The translations under genes and the position numbers were made by a program. From Fulvia fulva (lineage: Eukaryota > Ascomycota > Dothideomycetes > Mycosphaerellales > Mycosphaerellaceae), in contig NC_063019.1 in NCBI RefSeq assembly GCF_020509005.1, forward strand, positions 1,364,001-1,428,000: a stretch of 64,000 bases of DNA, given 5' to 3'. Shown here piece after piece: positions 43,939 to 54,174 of this stretch. The notes below the pieces were generated by a model. It had not been told where the DNA came from. It saw only the letters and a program-made list of their open reading frames with translations, and ran no database searches. How positions within the stretch are numbered: the stretch's first letter is position 1; every line of letters begins with the position of its first letter.

Positions 43939-45311
43939 CTTCGTGGCAGAAGATTCTTTGATAGTCTGTTCAAGTCAGTGTTAACAAGTGAGATGAAGGT
44001 CTTATGAGCACGCAGTAGTATTCAAGCAGCTCTGCTGCCGCATCATAGTTCTGCCATCCGCTCGAGCGTCAGATTACCAATGCCTTGGGTATGCATGATT
44101 GTTATAGGTGACTGCGTCGATCTTCCTGGAGCCAATGCGAAGCTTAGGTCTAGATTTGAAGTCGCACCGACGTCACTAGAGGGGAGCTCTGAAGCCAAGG
44201 TTGTGCCACGGGACCACTACAATGTTATGTTCTGCAGCAGTGACTCCTAACAATGCCGTTCAGGATTGAGCACTGAGCATCCCGAGTTTCTCCAGCCGGG
44301 GTGGTATCGTCGACGCGACCTTCGCTCGAACGGAGCCGCATGAAGATCGTCCATGAGGCGGGCATGTCAACCTCCCGGGCATTGTACGGAAGGCATTGGC
44401 TGATCTGACAGGTCCCGTACGGCAAAGAAATTGAGCTGAGCTGAACGACGTTGAAGTTGGGTTTGGATAAGCTCCAAGGACTTCGCCATCAAGGTCATCC
44501 CTGCCACATGTCGGCCGTACCCTTGGTAGCAATGCCTCAATGGAGCAAGTAAGACCATACTATCCGGGACCACCAAGTAGCAACGGAGCCGGAAACAATA
44601 CTGCTGACCACCTCCTGTAGACGCGAAATATGGCTCATGCACTGTGTGGAGGAGGGTGATCTGCTTGGGCGGCTAGGTACGCCGGGTCACCAGCGTCGAG
44701 AGACGTTCAAAGCGCCAGGCAGCGCGTAGAAGTCGAGCCCAGCATGGCTTTTGCATTTGCAGTTTACTTGCGCGTACTGAACACTGTCAACAGTGCACTG
44801 TAGTACGTGAGATGCTCGATTCTGAATACTCTCGCTTTGGTCCAGGATGTTCAGAAGTTCCTTATGCCAGCTGACCGGAGGAAGTGGGCACGATAACCTA
44901 CTGAATGGATAAGGCCATATCAAATATGGTGCCGTACAGCTACGAAAGTCAATAATAGATCACATGAAGCCTCGCGGCTGTTGCGAATCGGAGGAAAGAA
45001 GGCTGGAAGCAAGAAATCGTAGTTCGGGTTTGGCGCCAAACGCAGATATAGTACGCCGTACTGAACGCCACTAACACACGTCGCTTCACGACGTTTCCTA
45101 CCTTCCTCCTACAACAACATCATCTCTACCCACCATCATGAGTCGTTCGCATTCTGTAGGTCCGCATCGCTTGAGACACATGCGCCCTGTCAAATCGGCC
45201 TTCCATCTTTCTATGAGCACTAGTCGAGTGACACCAGATCTTTTCAGGTATTTATCGCGCAGAAGATAGGCCAGACATGATCGATGGCCAAACCTCCAAG
45301 CACGCGATGTC
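43939..45311. other. Intergenic region between two head-to-head pseudogenes
   Basis: 1.4 kb. A short ATG-led stretch at 45138 (MSRSHS, then GTAGGT) may be the first exon of the permease, but its frame does not join cleanly. Nothing else is recognised. Confidence 0.35.
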
Positions 45312-47035
45312 TTGATAGATCGGCACTGGCACGGCTATGTACCAGGCTCAGATCTCTCTTATGGCATGCTTCCAATGATAGCCCTTGCTGGAGCTATAGG
45401 TACTGGCTTGTTCCTTGGCTCTGGCAGCGCGATCGCCCAAGCAGGACCTCTTGGAGCATTTCTGGGCTACACCATTGTTGGAGTCCTCGTGGTTGGATCA
45501 GTCTTCTCCATCGCCGAGATGAGCGCGCTGGTCACTCTATCTGGTGGTATCATCCGACATGCTGAACACTTCGTGGATCCTGCGCTGAGCTTCGCGGGTG
45601 GCTGGAACTATGTCTACTACTCATTGATGGCTCCGCCGGCAGAGGTTGTTGCTGCTGCCGTGCTAGTTGAGTTTTGGCTCACGGTCAACAATGCTATCTG
45701 GATCACAGTGTTTGGTCTCTTACTGGTGGCCAGCATTATCATCTTGGTCAGGATCTATGGCAAGCTTGAGTTCATGGTAAGCAACACATTGGCAATCAAG
45801 GCTGAGCTTCTTGAATCAGCATTGACCACACAATTCCGTTCGCGATGCTCAAAATCATGCTCATCGTCGGCCTCAATATCATGGCACTAGTCGTAGCCTG
45901 TGGATGCGGACCCGATCATCATGCATATGGCTTCCAGTACTGGCGCAATCCCGGCCCTTTCGTGCAATACCTTGGTATCGACGGCAGTCTGGGTCGCTTT
46001 CTAGGCTTCTGGACTGTCTTCTCCAATGCTGTCTACGCCTACTCCGGAGTCGGATACATCGCCGTCGCCGCTGCCGAGACCGAATCACCAAGGAGAAATG
46101 TCCCAACCGCCGCCAAGCGGATCTTCTGGAGAGTTGGGCTGTTCTATGCGTTGTCCATGTTCATGGTTGGTCTTATAGTACCTTCGAACGATGAGAACTT
46201 GCTCCAAACTTCGGGAACGGCTGCTCAATCGCCTTTCGTCATTGCCGCTACTCGAGCTGGCATCAAGATCGTGCCCTTGATTATCAATGCAGTGGTACTG
46301 AACTCCGCTTGGAGCTCGGGAAACAGTGGACTTCTTTCAGGATCTCGTGTTCTATATGGTCTTGCTCAGGAAGGCCGTGCGCCGAGAATCTTGAAGCGTA
46401 CTAATCGCTTGGGCATACCGTGGGTAGCTGTACTGTCCATGGGCGTGTTCCTTGGTCTTGGATACATGACATCGGGGAATACAGCATCGACCGTGGTGGG
46501 TGACCTTTGTACAGCTCCTCTGTACAACGACTACGCTGACGTCGAGACTGTAGTTCACTTGGCTGCAAGATCTAGTGTCCGTGTGCGCTCTCGTCAACTG
46601 GATCATCATCTGCACTGTCTACCTGCGTTTCTACTACGCCATGAAGAAGCAGAATATCAGCAGAGACCGACTGTCATGGAAGGCGCCAGGTCAGCCATAC
46701 ATTGCTTGGTTGGCAGCTATCTCCTTTATCGTGCTGCTTTTGACTGGAGGATATACGACTTTTATGCATGGCCAGTGAGTATAATGCGCTGCAACGACAT
46801 GTGTTACGTATGCTGACAAGTCCGAGGCTGGGACACAGAGACCTTCATCTCCAAGTACATCAACATCCCATTGGTCATCGCCTTGTACATCGGGTTCAAG
46901 TTGTTCAAGAAGAGCAATATAGTACCATTGGCAAATGTGCCTATACTTCACTACATTGAGATTGCTGAGCACAACCCAGAGCCTCCTCCGAAGCCGGTCA
47001 CTGGATGGCGAAGACTGAACATTCTCTGGAGCTAG
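45312..47035 (+). pseudogene. Amino-acid permease (APC superfamily), probably inactivated
   Basis: Pieces 45312-45776, 45839-46495, 46554-46774 and about 46827-47035 encode a 12-span permease of the fungal amino-acid permease (YAT/GAP-like) type. The first span reads MIALAGAIGTGLFLGSG, then SFAGGWNYVYYSLMAP, and later VAAAETESPRRNVP and NSGLLSGSRVLYGLAQEGRAP. Defects: no good start, with TGA TAG just upstream in one frame; the first intron lacks an AG where the next exon must begin (CCG at 45836-45838 before TTCGCG); and the last intron's donor (phase 2, 46775) matches no acceptor in frame. The second intron (46496-46553) is intact. Two or more defects suggest a pseudogene; sequence errors cannot be excluded. 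Confidence 0.7.
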
Positions 47036-47086
47036 GCACAAGGTGCACCTTGAGTCAGATATTCTTCCCCAAGAACCCAGACAACA

Positions 47087-47102
47087 TATAGATAGATAGA
47101 TT
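47087..47102. repeat. TAGA tandem repeat (LINE 3' tail)
   Basis: About four TAGA units; the same kind of tail ends the other LINE copies at about 58572-58591 (TATC) and 60265-60275. Confidence 0.7.
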
Positions 47103-47880
47103 TGTCATTCCCCTGTTCTAGGACCCTATTCGGCCTATGCAGGTATGTATCTATTGTTATGTACAAAGGGAAACCCGAATAGGTGAAAACCCTTCCCGCC
47201 CCCGACTTCTCCTTGTCTAGATTAGCTTTCCCTCTGAACGTGCGTAGTCTATGTCACTACCCCGTTAGCCCCCGCTCCCAGCCGGTCTCGTCGCGCTGCG
47301 CCGTGTCCTCTCTTCCTACACTGCTCCTACTAGGCGGTACTGTTCTAGCCAGCCCTTCTCTAGTATCTAGTTCGTAATGCGCCGTAGGTCCTTAACGTTG
47401 TTAAGAAGTGCCCTAATCGTCCGGTTCCTCGCCTTTGCCATCCACTCCCCCCTTCCTAGCGACCACCTCGGACAGACGAGGAGTACGTACCGTACATTCT
47501 AGGAGTAATAGCCGTAGGGGCAGCTAGTATTCGTATATTCTAGAACCTTCCTCTATAATAGGTACCCCTAGAGGCCGATGTGTTCGCTTCGCAGTTAGGT
47601 TACTATACTACTCTATGCCCTCGTAAGGCGGTAGTAGATAAGCTTCGGGGGGTGCTTGACCGCGGATTTCGTAGCTAACCATTCCTTAGGTTATCCCGCT
47701 AGCTAAGGGCGTCCACTATACCCTACAACCTGGTTGTTCCACCTCTCTTTCTATAGTTGCTCTACAAACGATTTCTTACCCTCCTATCGTGTTGCTAGCT
47801 ATTCGTCCCTTGCCCGGTAGTTCGGCTCGTTTCCGGGTCGAATGCCCTTATACGCTAGTACTAATTCGCGGGCCCTTACG
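47089..47880 (-). mobile_element. LINE (non-LTR retrotransposon) 3' end, left part of the interrupted copy
   Basis: Minus-strand C-terminal part of a LINE ORF2 and its 3' end, closed on the left by a TAGA tandem repeat (47087-47102; TATC on the element strand). The reading (for example MAKARNRTIRALLNNVKDL on the minus strand) is typical of the ORF2 tail. It continues across the gypsy insertion at 54175. RIP is lighter here than elsewhere: many CpA and TpG remain. Confidence 0.65.
47876..47880. repeat. Target site duplication TTACG, left copy
   Basis: TTACG directly before the left LTR; the same five bases follow the right LTR at 54170-54174. Five bases is the normal length for Ty3/gypsy integration. 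Confidence 0.85.
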
Positions 47881-48399
47881 TGTCATGGTCTCCCCACAGA
47901 GTGTACAGAAGGTGGGGACAGAAGAGCCTCAGAGTGCTCAGAAGTCGTCAAGAAGTGACAGTCCAGCTTAGTGTGGGAGCGCTAAGAATCATATGCCCTG
48001 CAACATTCACTGCGGGACCTAGCCCTCCAAATTCACCCCTCTACCAAACCTTGACAGATTCACTTCGGCTCGTGACTGTGTGACTCACGGCACTCCCGCG
48101 AGCACCCGCGACTACGCTGGACCCTAGAAGAAGCACGTGGAAGACTCGGAACGTAGGGCAGGTTAGAATAAGGTTTTGAGCAAAGCTACCAAGCGCGGCT
48201 TCGCATAGGTTAGCCCTGTTGATGCGGGGACACGCACTCGCGAGGGTCGCGTATAAATATCTGGCCTTCCCTAGGCCTCTCTTGCTTTCTTCGTCTTTCG
48301 TTTTGTATAGCAATCATACTACACCCTTTATATCTACACTTCGCACCTACATTCTCGCTTTCACCCTTACATCTCACAGGCCAGGCTCTCGCCCTGACA
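47881..48399 (+). repeat. Left LTR (519 bp)
   Basis: Starts TGTCATGG and ends GCCCTGACA (TG...CA). It keeps many CpA and TpG steps that are TpA in the right LTR. A TATAAATA box lies at 48252-48259, likely the element's promoter. Confidence 0.9.
48252..48259 (+). promoter_or_regulatory. TATA box in left LTR
   Basis: TATAAATA, conserved at the same place in the right LTR (54022-54029). Confidence 0.55.
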
Positions 48400-48479
48400 T
48401 CACGAAAGACTAACAAACCGTCAACCACTCGAGTCATCCTTATAGGTGACTACGCCACCGATAGAGGTGTCAACCTCGA

Positions 48480-49650
48480 CAACTAGGACACTCTATTCCA
48501 CTTTAGCGAGTAGACTAACATCCCCTTCTCGAACGCCGCTACCTTCGGTGCCTAGGCAAACGCTAACCCCGACACCGCCTACGCTCTTATCAACCGCACC
48601 GTCTCCTCTTTCCGCGAGACCGCCTAGTAGGTCGAGCAAGCGAACAACTAAGTAATATACCTTTAAGGTATTATAAACACCTTCTAGAACCTCGCCCCGT
48701 ACGCCGACGACAATCGCCGCCAGCACTTCTCTAAGAAGGTCAACGACCTAGACGAGTTCGACGGCAACAAGAGCAAGTTTGAGGCATTTAAGACATAGCT
48801 TACTATTAAGCTATTAGCTAATACCGACCACTTTCCGTAAGAGAAGGACAAAGTCACGTACGTCTTCTCCCTCCTTCGGGGAGACGCCGCGGCTTAGGTA
48901 CAACACTATATCGACAACGCTACGTAGACTATCGGCTGTCCGGACGTCCTTACCTTAATATAGGACCTCCGTGCTACCTTTAGTGATCTAGACCGTAGAG
49001 CTACCGCCTAGAACGCTATCTACAACCTCCTCTAGAAGAACAAGAGCTTCGCCGAGTACCTCGCGGCCTTCAACCGCGACATCGGGTTCACCGGCTATAA
49101 CGAAGAGACTAAGAAGAGCACTCTCCGCCGTAGTTTGTTAGTAGAGCTTCTTCGAGCCCTCGAGGACAAGGACGTCGGTACTATAAGCTTCCGTAAGCTC
49201 GTCGAGACCTGCTAGCGCCTCGACTCTAATATAAAACATACCGCCTCTCTCCTCGCTTCCCGTTCTTAAGGTCGTTAGCCTCGTAGTCCCGGAAGCCACT
49301 TCGCTACTCTACTAGGCGCCGCCGCTCCTACGGCTCTCCCTCCCGTCTCTATAGGTGACGCTATAGATCTTAGCGCTAGTGCCGCCGTCCCTCGAGTCTA
49401 GGGCCTCGTTAACGGTAAGCTTACTCCCGAAGAGAAGCTTCGCCGTCGCTAGGCCGGACTCTATACCTACTACGGCGGTCTAGGCTATATCGTAGTTAAC
49501 TGTCCGTAGCTCGCTACCCGTAACGCCCGTAACCCGGTTCGCGGCGCTATCGGCGCTATCGAGCCTACTCCTACTGCTCCCGCTAAGTAGGAAAAAGCCT
49601 AGGTCTTCCTTATCGACGCGATGAAGACTAAGAACAACGTTTACCGAAAG
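48480..49650 (+). pseudogene. gag remnant of the gypsy element
   Basis: A retrotransposon gag-like reading with repeated in-frame stops, including KVNDLDEFDGNKSKFEAF near 48740 and NAIYNLL*KNKSFAEYLAAF near 49010. At about 49455-49505 the zinc knuckle (normally CxxCxxxxHxxxxC) has Tyr in place of Cys and His, as expected from G-to-A changes in TGC. Not translatable as it stands. Confidence 0.7.
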
Positions 49651-49769
49651 TGAAGAGAGGAAGGAAGTTAAGGATCAATATAGCATAGCTAGACCTATAC
49701 GACGAGACGGGCAAGGACTACGCTTATAAACCGTTCGTTACGAATATAAATATCGGCTTAAAGAAACTC

Positions 49770-52700
49770 TCTTCTTCCAATCTCACTCTTATAGACACTA
49801 GCGTACTAGGCGAGTCTTTTATAGACTATAAACTCGCGACCTCTCTCAACCTCAAACCCTAGGGACTGAAGTACCCTCGTACCCTTGAACTCTTTAACGG
49901 CACGGAGACTACTACTAGTAAGATTACTCATGTTATACATACGTCAATTACCCTCGGAGGCAAGCGTATGTCGATCACTAGCTTCCTTACGTCCCTACCG
50001 TATCAGAAGTTTATCCTCGGCCTCCCCTAGTTTAGACGACACCGACCTATTATCGACTAGACTTCCCTTACTATTAGCTTCCCTCTAGAAGTTCCTCCGG
50101 CACCTCCGCCTTCTCCGCCGCCTTAGCGCGGTCCTAAGTATACTAAGATCTTCTAGGTAAACGCCGCTACCTTTACTACTACTACTAAGTAGCCTAAAGC
50201 TTAAGTCTTCGCCGCCTCTCTCCGTAATATCGACATCGCCCTCGAGAAGCTCGATAAGAAGCGTACACCTACCGACCCTACTACGAAGGTCCCTCCTTAG
50301 GCACACTACATCCTCTACGCATTCGATACTAAAGCCGTAGACGAGCTGCCTCCTCGTCGCCCTTACGACTATAAGATTGAGCTAGAAGAAGGTGTAGAGA
50401 CACCGTTCGGACCGCTATATTCTATGTCCCGAGAAGAGCTTATCGTCCTTAAGAGATACCTCGAAGAGAACCTAAAGAAGGGGTTTATTCGAGCGAGCCG
50501 TTCTAGCGCTAGTAGTCCCGTTATGTTCGTTAAGAAGCCCGGCGGTAGTCTACGCTTCTACGTAGACTACCGAGGCTTAAACGCTATTATAAAGAAGAAC
50601 CGCTACCTAATACCGTTGATTTAGGAGACGCTCGAGCGCCTCTCTAAGGCCAAGTACTTCACTAAGCTCGATATCATCGCCACGTTCAACAAGTTACGAA
50701 TAGTAGAAGGACACGAGTATCTTATAGCCTTCCGTACTCGCTACGGGCTGTTCGAGTCGCTCGTTATGCCCTTCGGCGTTTATAACGGGCCTAGTACCTT
50801 CTAGAACTTTATTAACGACATCCTTTAAGAGTTCCTCGATCAGTTCTACACTGCCTATATCGACGACATCCTAGTCTATAGCGAGACTAAGGAGGAGCAC
50901 CGCGAGCACGTCTATAAGGTCCTTTAGAAGCTCGTAGACGCCGGCTTATAGCTCGATATCGACAAGTACGAGTTTGAGAAGACCGAAGTCAAGTTCCTTA
51001 GTTTGATCATTACCGTAGACGGTATTAAGATGGACTAAGAGAAGATCGACGCTATCGTCGAATAGGATACTCCTACGAACGTCAAAGAGGTCTAGGGTTT
51101 CCTAGGCTTTACTAACTTCTACCGCCGCTTTATCTACGCATTCTCGGGCGTAGTACGCCCTTTAACGAAGCTTACGCGTAAGGGTAAGAAGTTCGCCTAG
51201 ACCGACGAATGCTAGGAGGCTTTTGACTTACTCAAAGCGAAGTTTGTTAAGAACCCGCTTCTATAGCACTTCGATTTCGAACTAGAGACCCGTATAGAGA
51301 CCGACGTATCCGACGGCGTAGTAGGCGGTGTCCTGCTATAACGCCGCTCGCCTAAATCCCCCTAGTTACCTATCGCCTTCCTCTCTAAGAAGATGACCGC
51401 TACGGAGTATAACTACGAGATCTACGACAAGGAGCTTCTCGCTATCGTTAAAGCTTTTAAAGAGTAGCGCCCCGAGCTCGAAGGCTCTACTATGCCCGTC
51501 TAAGTAAGCTCCGACTATAAGAACCTCGTCTACTTTATAAAGAGTAAGCTACTTAATCGTCGCTAGGCCCGCTAGAGCGAGTTCCTCTCCCGGTTTAACT
51601 TTATAATCTCGTACACGCCCGGTAAGGCCAACTCGATAGCCGACGCCCTTACCCGCCGCCCTAGTAACTCTCTAGTCAATCGAAGAGGGGGCAGGCAAAT
51701 CGTAGAGCAATAAGTCATTAAAGAGTACAACCTCTCTTCCGAGCTTCGAGAGTACCTATCGAACGGCTAGCCTACGCTCGCCGCTTCCTTTACTACTCTC
51801 GTGCTCGCTCCTGCCTACCTTAACGAGAGTGACGATGAATCCGAGCCTAAAGAATACGCCTCGGACGCTAAGGACTTGAACGACAATAAAGAGGGCTTAG
51901 TAACGACCGACGGCTTATCCGAATTAGACTTTAAGGGGTTTAATAATAAGGAGTAGCCCGAAGGCATTATAGCACGAGTACGAATAGCGTACGATACCGA
52001 CCTAGACGCCTAAGAGTTAGTTTAGGCCCTTAAATCTAGCGCGAGGACATTCCCGGGCTTCTCGCTATCCGAGTGCGAGCTCTAGGAAGGTGTCGTCTAC
52101 TTCCGTAAGAAGCTTTACGTACCGTAGCCCGAAGGCTCTAATATCCGAGCTAAGATTCTTCAAATCGTCTACGACTCCGCCTCTAGGGGTCACCTAGGCG
52201 TAGCTAAGACCTATAAGCTCCTCGCTAGGTATTACTAGTGGCCGTATTCCTAGAACGACGTCCGCCGCTACGTACTAAACTACGCTACTTACCGAAGAGC
52301 TAAAGCTAACCGCTACCGCCCCTACGGTCTCTTATACCCTCTCCCGGCTCCTAATCGTCCGTAGAAGCACATCACGATAGACTTTATTACCGATCTTCCT
52401 TACGGTAAGACCTTTAGCGGCGTAAAAGTAAAGGCCCTTCTAGTAATCGTGGACCGGCACTCTAAGGACCGGTATATAATCCCGTACTAGAGTATGACCG
52501 TAAAGGAGACTACTCGCTTGTTCTACGAATTCGTCTAGCGCTTTCAAGGCCTCCCGGATAGTATCACCTCTAATAGAGGCACCTAGTTCATCTCGTACTT
52601 CTAGAAGCGTCTATATACTATCCTAGGCATTAAGTATAACCTCTCGACCAGTTTTTAGCTACAGACCGACGGCTAGACCGAAATTACGAACGCTATCCTC

Positions 52701-53570
52701 GAGTAGGTCCTTCGTTACTTCGTCGACTACTACTAGAAGGATTGGCCTTAGTATATCCCTACGGTAGAGTTCGCTACTCGTAACTAGGACTCGGAGACTA
52801 CTAGCTACTCTCCCTTCTATACTACGAGAGGTTACTACCCTCGTATAGGTATAGAACTAGAAGAACCTCTCCCGCCTACCGAAGACGTAAACGAGTAAGT
52901 AGTAGACGAGTTCGCTACTATACTCTTATAGATCTATAAAGAAGTTTACGACGAGATAGTGTACGTATAAGCAATCTACGAGGATCAAGCTAATCGTCGT
53001 CGCTAGCTAGCTCCCGACTACTAAGTAGGCGATATAGTCTACCTTAACTCTAAGAACATCAAGACGGACCGCCCCTCTAAGAAGCTAAACTAGAAGAACC
53101 TAGGTCCTTTTAAGATTACCGAGCGTATTAGTTCATACGCCTACCGTCTAGCTCTTCCTACGAACATAAAGATCCACGACGTCTTCTATCTCGTACGCCT
53201 TCGGCCGTCGGCTAAGGACCTATTCCCGAACTAAAACTAAGATATACTAGGTCCTCCCGATAAAGTAGAAGTCGACGAGCCTATTAACCTACCTTCTAAC
53301 GACTATACCGTCCGTAAGATCCGGGGAATCCGCGTAGAGCCTAACGACGTTAAAGGACTACCGCCGATTAAGTATAAAGTCGAATAGTAAGGTTGCCCTA
53401 AGTAGGATACCTTATAGGAACCTATCTAATATATCATCTTTAATCGTTAAGTAATCGAAGAATACTACGCCCGCGTAGACGGCCTAGAAGTCAACATCGG
53501 TAGGCTCTTCGAATCTAAGCTCTTCGACGGGGCTTACTAATAGTGTATCGACTATAATATTAGGCCTAGG
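49770..53570 (+). pseudogene. pol remnant of the gypsy element (protease, RT, RNase H, integrase, chromodomain-like)
   Basis: Aspartic protease (LIDTS near 49790), reverse transcriptase ([20 protein letters not shown] at 50522-50580; [16 protein letters not shown] near 50857-50900), RNase H ([13 protein letters not shown] near 51430), integrase with an HHCC-like zinc part (from about 52150) and catalytic core (HITIDFITDLPYGKTF near 52370), ending in a chromodomain-like region (about 53230-53560). Stops are frequent and nearly all TAG or TAA where Gln or Trp codons are expected. Confidence 0.85.
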
Positions 53571-53638
53571 CCTAGTACTGAAGCTAAATATCCTCGATAT
53601 ATAGAACTACTACGGCTTCGTAGGAACTTAGCTTTGTT

Positions 53639-53650
53639 CGGGGGGGCTAC
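53639..53650 (+). other. Polypurine-like tract before right LTR
   Basis: CGGGGGGGCTAC directly before the right LTR; the same G-run occurs in the inverted second copy next to its LTR (63052-63062). Probably the plus-strand primer site. Confidence 0.55.
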
Positions 53651-54169
53651 TATTATAGTATCCCTATAGAGTATACAGAAGGTAGGGATAGAAGAGTCTT
53701 AGAGTGCTTAGAAGTCGTTAAGAAGTGACAGTCTAGCTTAGTATATAAGCGCTAAGAATTATATGCCCCGTAACATTTACTACGGGACCTAGCCCTCTAA
53801 ATTCACCCCTCTACTAAACCTTAACAGATTCACTTCGGCTCGTGACTATATGACTTACGGCACTCCCGCGAGCACCCGCGACTACGCTAGACCCTAGAAG
53901 AAGCACGTAGAAGACTCGGAACGTAGGGTAGGTTAGAATAAGGTTTTGAGTAAAGCTACTAAGCGCGGCTTCGTATAGGTTAGCCCTATTAATACGGGGA
54001 CACGTACTCGCGAGGGTCGCGTATAAATATCTGGCCTTCCCTAGGCCTCTCTTACTTTCTTCGTCTTTCGTTTTATATAGTAATTATACTATACCCTTTA
54101 TATCTATACTTCGTACCTATATTCTCGCTTTTACCCTTACATCTTATAGGCTAGGCTCTCGCCCTAATA
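53651..54169 (+). repeat. Right LTR (519 bp)
   Basis: Same length as the left LTR, start changed to TATTATAG and end to GCCCTAATA. Differences from the left LTR are nearly all C-to-T or G-to-A in this copy. Confidence 0.9.
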
Positions 54170-54174
54170 TTACG
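54170..54174. repeat. Target site duplication TTACG, right copy
   Basis: Matches 47876-47880. Confidence 0.85.

Larger units (their letters stand above)
47881..54169 (+). mobile_element. Ty3/gypsy (chromovirus-like) LTR retrotransposon, complete but RIP-inactivated
   Basis: 6289 bp bounded by two 519-bp LTRs and a TTACG duplication. Between the LTRs, gag, protease, reverse transcriptase, RNase H, integrase and a C-terminal chromodomain-like stretch can be followed in gypsy order on the plus strand, broken by many TAG/TAA codons where CAG or CAA is expected. The element sits in a minus-strand LINE. The longest surviving open piece is 66 codons in the reverse transcriptase (50424-50624). No tRNA primer site beginning TGG is seen directly after the left LTR. 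Confidence 0.9.

Noticed and set aside
48041..48313. 90-codon minus-strand open frame, nearly identical to one at 62619-62888 (plus)
   Set aside because: Both lie in LTR copies of the same element, antisense to the LTR. The similarity comes from the LTRs being repeats, not from a conserved gene.
50424..50624. 66-codon open frame taken as an active reverse transcriptase
   Set aside because: It is only a surviving gap between RIP stops in a dead pol gene.
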